DNA from: Paramarasmius palmivorus
Taxonomy: Eukaryota; Basidiomycota; Agaricomycetes; Agaricales; Marasmiaceae
DNA length: 64,000 nucleotides
NCBI GenBank assembly: GCA_037176845.1
Contig: JAYKXP010000006.1
Coordinates: 186,001-250,000, forward strand
Direction of reading: 5' to 3'
The position numbers were made by a program, and so were the translations under genes. Below the pieces are notes generated by a model. It was not told the DNA's origin, did not search any database, and saw only the letters and a list, made by a program, of their open reading frames with translations. Each line of letters begins with the position of its first letter. The first letter of the stretch is position 1. Of the stretch, positions 48,266 to 59,803 are shown in pieces.

Positions 48266-48894
48266 GACCCGGAATATGTCGTGAGATCTGTCTCCCTGTA
48301 TTATTCTTGTGCGGTCATTGCGCGGTACTTGTACATCTGTCATCGACATTTCCTCACTTCAGCTGATGCTTTCCTACGCGCGTGTCCAAATCTTTGGCCT
48401 GGAACGTGCCTACGTGCCTTCATGGGATTTGCTCTAAGAAGTCTTCGTTAACCATTGGGTGAATGGATAAACAAGGATGATGTATGTGTCGCATGGCAAA
48501 GATAATATGTTGGAATGCAAATGTGAATGCGAATGCGGTATCAAAGTTCTGTGATGCAGGAACAACACAAACGAGTCAAAAGACATGTATGTAAATGTGT
48601 AGAAACGGAAGAAGTTGCCTGGGTAAATATACAATGTGGAGATTCTGGCATATAGTACATTTTGGCAGATGATGGGGTAACAACGGGGGTGCGGGGGCGG
48701 TAATGAAGGAGTAAGAGTCCAAGTCAACAGATGCGGGGCAACAGCAAACAACAAACAGCAATAACACACAGACAAGAAGGGAACATAGCCAGCATACACG
48801 GACAGCTCCAAAGATCACCGTAGGTCATAAATACCAAACTCGTACCAAACGCAAATCGAGCTCAAATCATAGCTTCACTCTCCAAGTGCATAAA
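48266..48894. other. Convergent intergenic region between BMS1 and the F-box gene
   Basis: 629 bp containing both 3' UTRs. The open frames here lack domains. No RNA gene seen. Confidence 0.5.
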
Positions 48895-51520
48895 TCAATC
48901 TTCCAACTTTTTTCCTAGACTGAACGCTCCTTCCCAAGCAGGGAGTCGGGCATCGACGTTGGCAACACGCCAGTTTCCGATGAAATTTTGACCACCAACA
49001 ATGGTTCCGTAGAAAAAGATGTTTCCCAGGCGAGGGTTACGCTATCGAAAAACACCGATAAGAAGGGAGGTAAATATGGTTTACGGAAAGAGAACGAGAA
49101 GACATCACGTACAGGACACCTCAGAATTCCCACCAAACCATCGTGATGGCGAACACGACCATGAAAAGAGTAATGATTCCAGGCCTGTGCATGTCGATCG
49201 TCTGTCTCTCCAGTAACGACAACATCTTGGATCCCATCACAGTCCAAAACCTTGTGAGGGTCGTGAGGTGGCAATTCATCGACATCTTCGATCGATTCCG
49301 GACACTCGTCTCCTTCCTCAGAATCTAGGATACTATTTTGAGGTTCCTCCAGGTATATTGATGACGATTGCAATGACGTTGTAGAAGAACCAGGTCGAGA
49401 AGAACCGGAAGACGACATCTGTCCTTCATCATCCTTGCGAGCCTTCCTGAGCGCATCCTCTCTGGCCAAGCACCCGGGACAGCTATCCTCGTCGTGAAAA
49501 CGACCTGGCTCTAACCTCTTTGGTGATGGGGACGGGGAACTAGAAGATCTGTTCGAGACGCCACCAGTGCCACTGTTACGTCCAAAACGGCGTCTAGGTT
49601 TCAATGTCTGATATAGATACTCTTTGCGGCTCGGGCTGCTGGATGTAGGAGAGGGAGGTATCGAGAACAGCATGCCATCTCCATCAGTCGTACGTTTGTA
49701 GTCCATTCCGCCCGGAAAGTACCCATTCGAGAGACCTTCATCAAATGCTCGGCCAATAGAGTCAGCCCCTGCACAAGGGATAACAGAATTGGGCGCATAT
49801 GAGACATGCTCTTCCAGCCTCATGTAAACCGGCACAGTCATGAGGCCAAGCATACCTTCCCCAAAGTTGGCTGGTAGTGGAACAGCTTCTCCAAATTCCT
49901 CCGCGTCCACCTGCGGCTGGCCTTCCTCGGCAGCGCCTCCAAGTAAGATCATCCGTAGGGACTCTTCAGATGGTATCTATATGTAATGGCATGTCAGTAA
50001 GTGACAACTGTGAATATACGAAGTTTGAGATAAGGAAAATGAAGAAGATTTTGTGGTGTGAATGAGGTAAATGAAAAACTTACAAGCATCCTTCCTGACC
50101 ATAATCCGGACAGGGATCCGGGGGTGTAAACTCGACCTTGTCGTGGAGTTCCTGTCATCATGCCACCATGGGGTGCCTCTCCCGTATCATCACTGTCTTC
50201 GGCCCAGGCAGAACGACATTGGCGGAGACGCCACCAGTCATTATCCCATTTCTTACTCAAGCAACCTGATTCGTCCACTTCCAGGATTCGATCGCAGGAG
50301 TCCCGAACAACGGGCGCTTGCTCTGATAAAGCCGTGCCGCCTCCTTTTCCAAAGGATTCGCTCTCGGAAAGGATGCCGCCCAAGCGGCTGGCATTCATTT
50401 CGTGAATATCTTCCTGAGTAGGCGAGATTTCAGCAGCCACCCTGCGGTCTAACTCGGACGATGTGAGCTCGATACCAGCTTGGCGTGCATCGTCTTCTAG
50501 ACGTGCTCGTACCCTAGCAGTCTGTTCTTGACGGGTGTGGGGTAGATGAGGAGGTATACTGAAGGGAACCATCTCCCGTCGAGAAAAGTAGAGAAGTTTA
50601 GCCGAGTCAGCGACAAGGGGAATTGTAGTCGGCGTTCGTCGTTCAAAGTGCACATGGAGCCATACACGATCGGACGAGAGGTAGATTGGATATCGCCCAT
50701 GAGGAGTCGGAATGGAAAAGGTATGGCCTTCCGGATCTGTAGGGTCGACAGTGTCGTTGAAGGCTGTATTCGACTGTATAGGAAGGTTGTAATGGTTTGG
50801 TGGAGCAAAAGCGGATGGATAACGGTAAGGGACGGTAACGAATGGGAGGACGAGGTTGATAATCTGTTCCCTGGACTGCTCTGATTCATTCAATAGACGG
50901 TCTGGACAAGGCAACGAATAGTTTAGATTACGTGGAAAAATGAATTGGTTTTGAAACGTACCCTTTGTGGTCAGATACCATAGAACCCAAAGTGCACACG
51001 AGTTCCGAGTGTCCTGCAATGGCCATCCTCCACTAGCCTTGACATAGAGTTGTGTACGAACGAACGCATCGACCCAAGCGTAAACCCCCGCATTCTCCAT
51101 CTGCAGCCTGTTGCAACCATCGTCTTCGAGACACATAAGCCATAATCCGAACAAGAGCTCAGTCACAGATGGCTCCTCTGGGTCATGTTCTCCAAAAGCT
51201 GCCTGCGTATCCGGGAGAGCTGCCGAACGGCGTTGTATGGAAGCGAGAATCTGGCAATACCACTTGAGTTGCCAACTGTATTCGCTGGATTTTGGGGTGA
51301 AAGCTCTGCGAGAGATAGAGCTGTGACTGAACTTGAGCTTGAAGATTCGTGCATGAAGAGCTGGGGACTTTGAAAGACTCTGATAAATACGACGAGAAGC
51401 GAGCAAGAAAGAGGCTAGAGATTCGGGGAGACCGGGTAAATGGGGACAAGCGACATGGAAAGCGATATTATCGAGGACCTCAAGCGGAAGGTCGAGAAGG
51501 GGAGAGGGCTTGGGAATCAT
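48895..51520 (-). CDS. F-box-like protein with large C-terminal region
   Basis: About 820 aa in five exons. The N-terminus MIPKPSPLLDLPLEVLDNIAFHV is an F-box-like helix, followed by SLASFLLASRRIYQSLS; F-box proteins link Skp1-Cul1 ubiquitin ligases to substrates. A helical part contains TELLFGLWLMCLEDDGCNRLQMENAG and CALWVLWYLTTK. After long linkers with Ser/Pro tracts come WDNDWWRLRQCRSAW and a C-terminal half with VPVYMRLEEHVSYAPNSVIP. The final part, NHYSFHGRVRHHDGLVGILR, is spliced to RNPRLGNIFFYGTIVGGQNFIGNWR, a beta-rich fold with GxVGxWR-like ending that recurs in basidiomycete F-box proteins. It ends GKKLED with TGA at 48895-48897. Substrate unknown. DSCPGCLARE carries a CxxC. Confidence 0.72.
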
Positions 51521-51934
51521 GCGTGAGGAGGGAAGAGCATAGTTGGGATTGGAGGTGGTTTTATGTACATAAGTAACCTGGCTGCCAGCATCTTGGGCCG
51601 AATACAGTAAAAGGAAGCTATACAGAAAACGGCGACTACCGGTATCTCCGCTTTACTTTCTTCTCACGACCGCTTCCGCCAGGAAACGCCACAGAAGCTA
51701 CAGTTCCAAACATCATAAGAACCTTACATACTCTCAATTCTTTTTCTATTCTTGTCTTCTTCGGCGGAGCAAGTCCCATCATCAACTTTAGCCATTCACG
51801 TCTTCTCATAAGTAGTATACATACGGCAAGTATACTCTACCAGGTAAGATTGTCGCTTAGCGGAGTTCCTCGACTGCATATCTCTTGTCCTTTCGACAGC
51901 CCCCTTTCCCAAAAATCTCCCGTCATCATTTACC
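51521..51934. promoter_or_regulatory. Promoter region with a possible 5' UTR intron
   Basis: Pyrimidine-rich sequence between the start of the F-box gene (minus strand) and a small plus-strand transcript. A textbook intron, GTAAGA...CGACAG at 51844-51899 (56 bp), lies upstream of the first ATG at 51935 and would be a leader intron of the plus-strand unit. Confidence 0.35.
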
Positions 51935-52547
51935 ATGTCCTATCCCGGCCCAACCCCCCTGACCTCTTCACTGGCCCGGAATAGCGTGACGGCTGCTCAG
52001 ACCGCTTGGGACTCTCTTTGGATTTCTAAGCAAGCCTAGTACAAGCCTCCGATGGAAAGCGTGGTCGCAAGACCTCTCTGCCCTATCCCATCATTTTTTC
52101 TCAAATAGCCGAAATGGTCATCAGAAGATGCTTCAATGTCAACGACTATGACTCTGCGCATCCGAGGGGACGGATTCCTATACATACTCCTTGCTTTCTA
52201 CGTTATACAGCATAAAACATACCACCACTATGAACGGGGACTCGCATGCCTTTCAATGCGTTCCGACCTGTCAACGCACTCCCAGGGTCATTACGTCCCC
52301 ATCTTGCTTCGAGTCAGCTTTCAAGGATAGATCACGGCACCCAACTCCCAGAAGGAAGTTCGTCTTGAGAAAATCATCAACAAAAGTTCCGCCAATACGA
52401 GAGGCTTATACAAGAAGAACGCATCTCTTCAGAAGAGTCTTCTTATTTTCGTCACTGGGAGACAATAGCAGCCGTTTTCTTGCTTCGCGACGACGCCGCT
52501 TATCCGTGAATCCTACGCACCGCGGCGTAGTGGCACCAATAGAATAG
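51935..52547 (+). CDS. Possible small spliced gene, structure unresolved
   Basis: Several signs of a transcript, but I cannot fix the protein. The ATG at 51935 opens MSYPGPTPLTSSLARNS, followed by a credible 54-bp intron (GTGACG...CCTAG, with a CTAA branch-like site, 51986-52039). Downstream, an open frame at 52230-52547 reads MNGDSHAFQCVPTCQRTPRV and later FVLRKSSTKVPPIREAY, ending in Arg-rich SRRRRLSVNP...VVAPIE. A second frame over the same bases reads KFRQYERLIQEERISSEESS. No known domain in any. The coding extent could therefore be the 105-codon frame alone or a longer spliced product. The C-terminal arginine runs suggest a nuclear or nucleic-acid-associated protein, if real. Confidence 0.33.
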
Positions 52548-54026
52548 AACCACCTTTCACCCAAAGATTAGAAGCCTGGGTACTTCGCCAATCTGTCGAA
52601 ATCCGTACGCCTCCTGGGCTCCGTTCTCCGACGCGTGCTTCTCCTTGGGTGATTGGACATGCCGGCGTAGCACTAGCACGACAGCTAGAGTCGCCACCTG
52701 CATCCCGCGAAACTCTTCATTTTCAAGAAAAATGAAGTCACCGCATGCCGTTGTTTCATGAATTCATGAATGCAGTCAAAACGTTTTGCTCTGAGGGACG
52801 TACATTGAATTTTTGTATACGACATCCCGAGTCTGTCGTCCATGTCATACAAGTGACCTGGGTCTAGGATGAACGCAGTAAAAAATCCCACTCGATGCAG
52901 GTTAGCATAGAAAGAAGCACATGGATTTTGAACAGCCTGAGAGTTTTTAGTTGCACCGTTCGGTTGCCTCAGTCCTGGACCCACAGGATGGTTTTGATGT
53001 CCGCTTTCGGCGCTGCAAGTAAATCATTGACGTCGTCGAAGAAAAGGCGAAACATACGGTCCCACGTTCAGAGGTGCATACGAACTTCTAACCCGTGCAG
53101 ATGGCACGTCGGGCTGACATCGGTAAATCCGTGACCAAGAGAGTGGAAAACGCGTCTGACGCGTGGTGACTTTATGAGATTTCAAAGACGTGTATAAAAA
53201 GCTTCGAGGCAGGCTATCTACGGCACAGCAGTGGCACCATAGACCCCAATCCGCTAAAAGCAAGTTCAGAGCATAAGTATTTTCGCCATGACAAATAAGA
53301 TGAATCTTACGACATGTGGGGTAATGATCTATGAATCACAAAGCTCGAACAAATCAAGGGGGTCGCTTCCCTCACTTTTTGATCGGCGTTCAATGCGTAA
53401 GGGATGTATGTAAACACCCAAGATGAACTATTGAGTTCTCTCAGGCCCTCTTGCACAGCAAGTGGAGTCTCCAAGGGAGTTTCCTAAAAGGTATGTGAGC
53501 ATGCAGAACGGACGGAGAAACGGGCAGTAGTCACTTATTAAATGAAAGTTTTGATTGCCTTTGGAATGAACTTGAGAACTCGAATCCAGTCATGGAGAAC
53601 ATCGGGAGTCGTGAATTATTGCGGCTACCATATAGCACTATATGCATAGCTCCGAGGATGCATTGATTAAGTCTAGTGATTTGAATGTTCCTTGCCCGCG
53701 TACGCCCATTGCTGTGTCGCTAAACCGGAAGATAGCGTCGACTTATCGTTGGTCGCGGAAGTTTGCGAAGGAAGGAAGCGAGCATCTGCAAATGGACGAT
53801 TAAGGTTATGGTTACACGTCGCGTTCCCATCACGTGGGATATCTTCCTTTTCCGAAACTTCGCCGGCATCGCAATCGACACGTAGGAGAACTTTTCTTCA
53901 AGCTCTTTTCCTTTCTCTACTCTTTCTTTCTCCTGTAACCATCTTCAAGATTTTGCTCTGACTGTGCTTTGCTTACCTCTCTTTAATTTTCAATACTAAG
54001 GCAAAGCTCAACGCTCAAGTTCGGCA
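52548..54026. other. Intergenic, upstream region of HUT1
   Basis: 1.5 kb without a supported gene. Two minus-strand frames at 52685-53263 (up to 99 codons) have no domain and no joining splice sites. A pyrimidine-rich tract at about 53889-53945 (TTTCTCTACTCTTTCTTTCTCC) just upstream of HUT1 looks like a fungal core promoter or leader. Confidence 0.5.
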
Positions 54027-55485
54027 ATGTCATTTGTTAGGTACGAGTTTGCATCTAATATCTAGTGGCTAAACTGATCACAGTTTAGATTGATAATATG
54101 CGTCTCGGGTGTTTACTCGATGTTCTTGGTTCGTTTCCGGTCATCAGTGTCTGGTTCATTCAATATTCATTGGGTTCAATAGTTGTGGGCAATAGCCCAG
54201 GAACGGCGTACGCCTCGTATCACTTCAAACAAAGGATTCATACTAATAGCCTTTTCATCTATAGTATCTGTTCCATTTAAATCGATAGACGGAGCATCGA
54301 ACGATAAATTTCGTTCAGCACTCTTTCTTGGCCTTTGCCAAAGCACACTCAGCTCACTATCCGCATTCTTTTACATCCTACTCCGGAAGGATCCTTCGCA
54401 CACCCTCGCTCAGGCACTAGGACTGTCCAAGCCTGAAGATTCAAACGGAACCGCCACCAACGGCAAAGCCCATGTCGCCAATGGCCACGAGAAGAAAGAC
54501 CCAAAACCTTCTACCCGTTTTTCCACCAAATCCCTTCTCCTACGATACCTCCAATGCTCTGCCTTCATCACCTCAGCGGCACCTTTCGGATTTGCCGCCC
54601 TCTCATACATTTCCTATCCCGCCATGGTCCTCGGAAAGTCGTGCAAACTCGTTCCAGTCATGATCATGAACGTCCTGCTCTACAAGAGACGTTTCGCACC
54701 ACACAAATACCTAGTCGTGTTCATGGTCACGACTGGGATAACCATATTCATGGGCTTCGGGGGCGAGAAGGCCAAGAGCAACAAACATAAATCGCCTAGT
54801 CAGGATTCGAACAACCCATACGCGTCCGTTATTGGTATCACGTACCTATTGATCAACCTGGCCTTGGACGGTACTATCAACTCGACGCAAGACGAGATCT
54901 TTTCTCGATACAAGGTGACAGGACAACAGATGATGTTCTGGATCAACTTGTTCTGCACAATCATTGCTTCAATCCTATCCATCTTGCCTCTTCCATATAT
55001 CCCTGTGATCCACGAGTCAACGGATGGCAAGTCGGAGCTCATGGGCGCTATTTCGTTCATCCAGGCGCACCCATCCATAATCACTCCTCTAGCGGAGTTT
55101 GCTGCTACAGGCGCATTGGGTCAGCTCTTCATCTTTGAGACCTTGCAACATTTCGGCTCCTTGACGCTAGTGTATGTTAGAAAATCTTACCTTTGACGCG
55201 CACTTGCTGACCATTTCTTCCGCAGAACCATTACTCTTACACGAAAGATGTTCACCATGCTCTTATCGGTCGTTGTTTACAACCACCAGCTAACGATAGG
55301 GCAATGGCTGGGTGCTGCTGTCGTCTTTGCGGGCATATCCGTCGAAGCTTTCATCAAGCGCAAAGGTCAGTACAATCCTACAATATGAATTACTAAGTGA
55401 TAACCTAATCTGCGTGCGTCCAATAGATATACACGCAAAACGTGTGTTGCAAGAGAAGGAAAAGGCAAAGATCAAGTCGCTATAA
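54027..55485 (+). CDS. HUT1: UDP-galactose transporter HUT1 (SLC35B1 family)
   Basis: ER-membrane nucleotide-sugar transporter of the UAA family; fungal Hut1 moves UDP-galactose/UDP-glucose, and mammalian SLC35B1 exchanges ATP/ADP. Small first exons give [31 protein letters not shown] (MFL|L and QER|L are splice joins). Then [23 protein letters not shown] and a hydrophilic loop with [14 protein letters not shown]. Next come [38 protein letters not shown], containing the family KSCKxIPVM motif, and [39 protein letters not shown] and [12 protein letters not shown] follow; the last exons give [20 protein letters not shown] and [16 protein letters not shown]. It ends KEKAKIKSL, a lysine-rich tail compatible with ER retention. 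About ten TM helices; complete. Confidence 0.93.
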
Positions 55486-55544
55486 TGAATGTGGGAGTAC
55501 TGTGCAGTAACAACAATATATAGAAGCGGGAATGCACAGGAATA

Positions 55545-56673
55545 CTACGAGATTTCCATTGCATCAGGGTCATAAGTTGGAATGAACGGAATGTTCACCA
55601 AAGGTCCTTGTGTGGGATCGACCAAGGGTCGCTTTCTGTCGTCCTCTCTGTGGTTATAGTTTTAATTTAGACAACGGCGGACTACGAGGTTTGAACACTT
55701 GCCTTTCATCGTCATCGTCATCATCGTCCTCTCGTTTCCTTCTCATCACCTGTCTTTGACCTGTTGGATAATTGGCGACAGCTTGACTTGCTCTGTATAT
55801 TGCCTCGTATTCCTGCCATGAATACTCAGTAAGTGCCGAAAGCAATTAAGAGAAAGCGAGTCCTTCTACAGCTGCTTTACGGCAAGCTCGGGTAGGCACT
55901 CGACTCATTCAGATCGCACCTTGATTTGGGTAAGGAAACCGCCGTTGGGTGATATGCAGTACCGACGATTCTGTACAAGATGTAGGGCATCCTCCCATGA
56001 TAGTCGGTAGTATTCCATTACAAACATGACAACAAAGGCTGGTGAAAGACTTATTCCGCCTGTTAACAGGTTACCTCAGCTCAGAGGACAAAGGAATGAT
56101 GGTTATGGGACGCACCATTACAATGCACCAGAACCTTGCCACTTCTCACACCATTCTGTTCTCGAAGAGCCTCATCAATGAATGCCTTTGCCCTACAGTG
56201 ACGACACGTCGAGTCAGAGATTGAGCGGAATGAGACGGCAGATATGAACCTTGGGAACAGCCGTATCAGATTTTGTTCTTCGTTATCTTCGACATCCAGA
56301 GTTAGGTATTGGAAGTATTCCGGAAAACGAGGTCGAACAGAGAAGGCTTCTTTAGCATCGCGAATGCACACACTGGAGCACGGATGTGTGAACATTGATG
56401 AGTGGCAATGTGACGACTCTACAAGGTGGATAACTCACATGTGGGTGATACCAAGACTCTGGAGAGTTTCCAGCGACTTTGAGGCCACGAAAGGACCCAA
56501 AAGAAGACCCGGAAGAATCTCCTGGCATTCTCTTCTCATTTCGTATCTGTGCATTCAGAATGATTGTCAACACGCTTCAGATTTGAGAATGAGCGGCCGT
56601 ACCTCCATTCCACATCTCCTGGCCCTTGTACTACATTTCTGATCTGCTCTTCGGACATTTCAGAGGTGTTCAT
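55545..56673 (-). CDS. STYX-like dual-specificity pseudophosphatase
   Basis: About 260 aa, seven or so exons. MNTSEMSEEQIRNVVQGPGDVEWRYEMRRECQEILPGLLLGPF opens a DSP fold. The lid and general-acid region follow as TLDVEDNEEQNLIRLFP. The signature loop, read across the intron after VLVHCN, is HCNGGISLSPAFVVMFVM: the catalytic Cys is present, but the invariant Arg of HCx5R is Leu. After it come RLSWEDALHLVQNRRYCISPNGGFLTQIKEYEAIY, very close to the STYX pattern (QERRFCINPNAGFxxQLxEYE). The C-terminal part has a run of Asp residues (about 55708-55735). STYX proteins bind phosphoproteins without hydrolysing them; here a lost Arg, instead of the lost Cys of animal STYX, would give a similar outcome. 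Nucleotide ends: start at 56673, TAG at 55545-55547. Confidence 0.85.
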
Positions 56674-56887
56674 GGTTGCGTAGTAAGTAGAGCGAAATCA
56701 AGATTTATGACAATAGCGAGCGCTTCCTGCGGCTTTCGTAATGCGGTCAGGTGAAGTTGCGCGACGCGAGCGCCGGGCCAGAACTTCAAGTACGCGCATA
56801 ATGATACAGTGTCAAAGCTAAATAATGTCCAAGGAGCTATGTGTTTTAATCCTATTCACATGTCGACTTGTAGCTATAAAGGCTATG

Positions 56888-58414
56888 CTACGAGTGGATC
56901 AACGCCTCTAAACTTTGTCGCACTTCCGTACCAAGGCCTTTTCCAATGAGCACAAGCTTACCCACATCCGGCACCCCCAGATCTGCCTGTTCGGGTACCT
57001 TATTAATCTCATATAAGCTCCGCACGCCTTGTAATACGTATTGTTCGCCGTTATCCATAGCAAACAAGCCCTTGCAGCGCAGAACCTGCAGCTCGAGAAC
57101 TTCGCTACCTGATGGTATACGGTTTTCCCATAGCACGCTACGAATCCATTCATCGATTGCCTCCAGCTTGTCGGAGTTAAGCACAGGAAAAGTGACTTGG
57201 AGGCTTGTTATCCCGCGAACTTCGTAGTGGGTTGCATGCGTGTGGTCATGATCATGATCGCCATGATCGTGTATGTGTGAAGGCGAGTCGATGGTCTGGC
57301 CTCTAGCAAGCAACTTTTCCTTTACCTGAGGAGGGTTTGCATACGCCGATATGCCCATGATGCACTTGAGATCGATTTCTCCGCGAATTGTTCGATAGAT
57401 CTGTGCGACGGGATTGACCTTTTGAATGGTCCGTTCAAACGATATCACTGCGGCTTCATCAACCAAGTCAATCTTGTTCAATAGGATAACATCGGAGCCG
57501 GCTACTTGCCTGTAAACTGTACCTTGAGAATGTTTTCTGTGTATTTTAAGATTCAAAACGCACCGTAAGCTCTCTCCAATGGTGTCACCAGCATGATCTT
57601 CTTCCATTTGCTAAGTATACATTTGAGTGAGCTGCATGATGAAACCTGCAAAAGACTGCACGTACCGTTGGACCAAATACAGCGTCGACCACACATATCA
57701 CTCCATCCAACACGATATCACTCCCCAGCCCCATAGCATATTCCTCATTCTGCCAAAACATCGAAGCGATCGGACCTTGAACTGCTGAGCCAAATGGACC
57801 CTGGTCAAGACTACGTGTAGCTCACCTGGATCAGCAAGACCGGTAGTCTCCAGTAGGATATGATCGAATGCGCCCTTCTTTTCCATCAGCTTTTCAATAG
57901 CTGCAGCTCCAGAATCCTTTATGCTGCAGCACAGACAACCATTAGCTAGCTCGAGAAATTCTTCTGTATTTTCTGCTGTGGGATCGTCGGCGGACGAGAC
58001 GTTGATTGCTTTTGCTATAATCTCTTGTGAGAGGCGCGTAAGGGCATTGTTTTTCAAGGTGTACCTTCAATATCCTGAGGTCGATTACCGTCAGTCAAGA
58101 TCCGGAAACACAAAGAGGATTGCGCACGGCCGTATCTCCAAACTCATTCATGATCACTGCAATTCGATAGCCATGCCGTTCTGTCAGAATGCGTCTACAG
58201 AAGATCAATACAGTTCACAGACATATGAACAACAAGAACACACTTGAGAAGTGTAGATTTTCCTGCACCGAGAAATCCACAAATGATCGTTAGAGGGACG
58301 CGGGACTTCTGCTCAGAAGGTTCAGTGTCGATCAGTTCACTGAAATCGTATTGTATCGGTCCAAGGATTCGCAAGCAATAGGCAAACATACGGAACGTCG
58401 TCGTCAAACTCCAT
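56888..58414 (-). CDS. COG0523 (CobW/ZNG1-type) metallochaperone GTPase
   Basis: G3E-family GTPase that inserts metal, probably zinc, into client enzymes; animal and yeast ZNG1 serve methionine aminopeptidase. It starts MEFDDDVPELIDTEPSEQKSR, then TIICGFLGAGKSTLLK (Walker A) and AVIMNEFGDTA. The metal-binding CxCC motif lies in ANGCLCCSIKD, followed by HILLETTGLADPGP (Walker B region) and VILLNKIDLVDEAA (NKxD). A histidine-rich loop HIHDHGDHDHDHTHATHYE lies in the linker. The CobW C-terminal domain reads DEWIRSVLWENRIPSGSEVLELQVLRCKGLF and ends SLEALIHS. Six or so introns, several of them inside the GTPase domain. VPELID at the N-terminus corresponds to the CPELVP client-docking motif but lacks its Cys. 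Confidence 0.92.
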
Positions 58415-58626
58415 GGTAAGGTGTAAGATCTGAGAGTTTAGAAATTGAACTGGCACAAGATTCAAGAAAGCCTGGCAAGCCGTCTTTACTTGTACAGAAG
58501 ATAGTCGTTCTGTACTCTGAGTAAAGATTCAAGAATCACGCGCGTTCCATGTGAGTCACGTGGAGACGTGAATAAGTGATCCGGATTCCAATATTCAATT
58601 TCCGACCATTCCTGACCCCAACCACG
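58415..58626. promoter_or_regulatory. Divergent promoter (COG0523 GTPase / Mug135-like gene)
   Basis: 212 bp between outward-facing starts. No distinct element recognised. Confidence 0.4.
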
Positions 58627-59547
58627 ATGAACCAAAATATGTTTCCAGGCAACACCGTACTCGTACATCCCCCAACACCTCCACAGAACCCTCCCACACA
58701 TTTGAATGTTGGGCGAGCCATTGATTATCTCTGCAGGGTTAGAAAACGACATGGTGAGCTTCGCCCCCTGTCCAACGACGTCTCCCTTACGCTTTCCCAG
58801 AGTTGAACTTGTCCGCTCAGGACGATATCGATACTGAAATAGGACAAATTTCGGTATACCAACATCTTCTCCAACAGCGACTTGTCGCGGATATGTATCC
58901 TCCTGTTCCACCGCCGCCGCCGCCGCCGCCACCTCCATTTGACATGAATGCCGTGGTGCAGGCATTCTTCGCCGCACCCGATTGGGTTCACATGCGAAAC
59001 CAAGTTCAGAATCTTTCCGGCCGAATGGATGGAGTCGAACATCAACTGGGGGCCATCCACGACAGGTTGAATGTCATTGATGAACGGCTGGACGGAATTG
59101 ATGAAAGGTTGGATAGGCTCGATGAAAGGTTGGATAGGCTCGATGAAAGATTGGGGTTTGTTGAATCCATCTCTGCCCGTGTAAGCATCCAGTGCCTCTC
59201 TACTGCATCAAGTCACCTGAATCATTGCCTAGAATTACAATTCAGGGTGCGATGATGGTTTCATTCTCGAGTTCTTTCCCGTACCAGCGAGTAGACCACA
59301 TGGCTACGTTTCGCCCCCTCTCGATGTAGGTTGGCACCATTATGACTTCTCGCTCTGCAGCTCACAACTATGTTTGAAGTATTATCGACTTTCTGATATC
59401 ACTGCGATCAGAAACATCGACGATCTCAGCTTGAATGAGTGGCTTGATTTCTATGGACTCCCTCTGCACCAGCACGTGGAATTGACACGTGTTGAAAAAT
59501 TGCAGTTTCTATGTTCTTGCATTGGGTGCCGCAGATCAGTAGCTTGA
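58627..59547 (+). CDS. Mug135-like coiled-coil protein
   Basis: Unknown function. The start MNQNMFPGNTVLVHPPTPPQ is followed by an intron at the GTGAGC after KRH. LNLSAQDDIDTEIGQISVYQHLLQQRL precedes a run of ten prolines (about 58907-58937), then APDWVHMRNQVQNLSGRMDGVEHQLGAI. A short coiled coil follows, made of near-identical seven-residue units (IDERLDG, IDERLDR, LDERLDR twice over). The last exon only stays open if the donor is GTGTAA, one codon before GTAAGC. It then reads CDDGFILEFFPVP, SPPLDVGWHHYDFSLC and LSDITAIRNIDDLSLNEWLDFYG, ending GCRRSVA. That last portion matches the layout of the Mug135-like C-terminal domain common in Agaricomycetes. The start codon is provisional. Confidence 0.6.
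59050..59157 (+). repeat. Tandem 21-nt repeat encoding heptads
   Basis: Consecutive near-identical units of 21 bp ('gatgaaaggttggataggct' is repeated almost exactly at 59099 and 59120) inside the Mug135-like gene. Each encodes one heptad (I/L)DERLD(R/G), extending a coiled coil in whole turns. Confidence 0.75.
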
Positions 59548-59803
59548 GCTCTGGACTTTTTTTTCTTTGGTCGTAGCATCAGGTCAGACGGTTGTTGTCC
59601 CTAGCCAGACTTTTACATCACATTCCTATCGTCATTCGTAGTGTATTTCAAAACCTATTAGTAATGTTAATTGGCTGAGATCCGAGTTGGAGTACGTCTA
59701 TGTCTGCATCTGTTATCTTATCACTGATGAGATGCAAGTTTTGCGGTTCCGGGAATTTGAAATCGATTCACTTTTGCTTTTCCTCCACTTCTTAATTCAC
59801 GCC

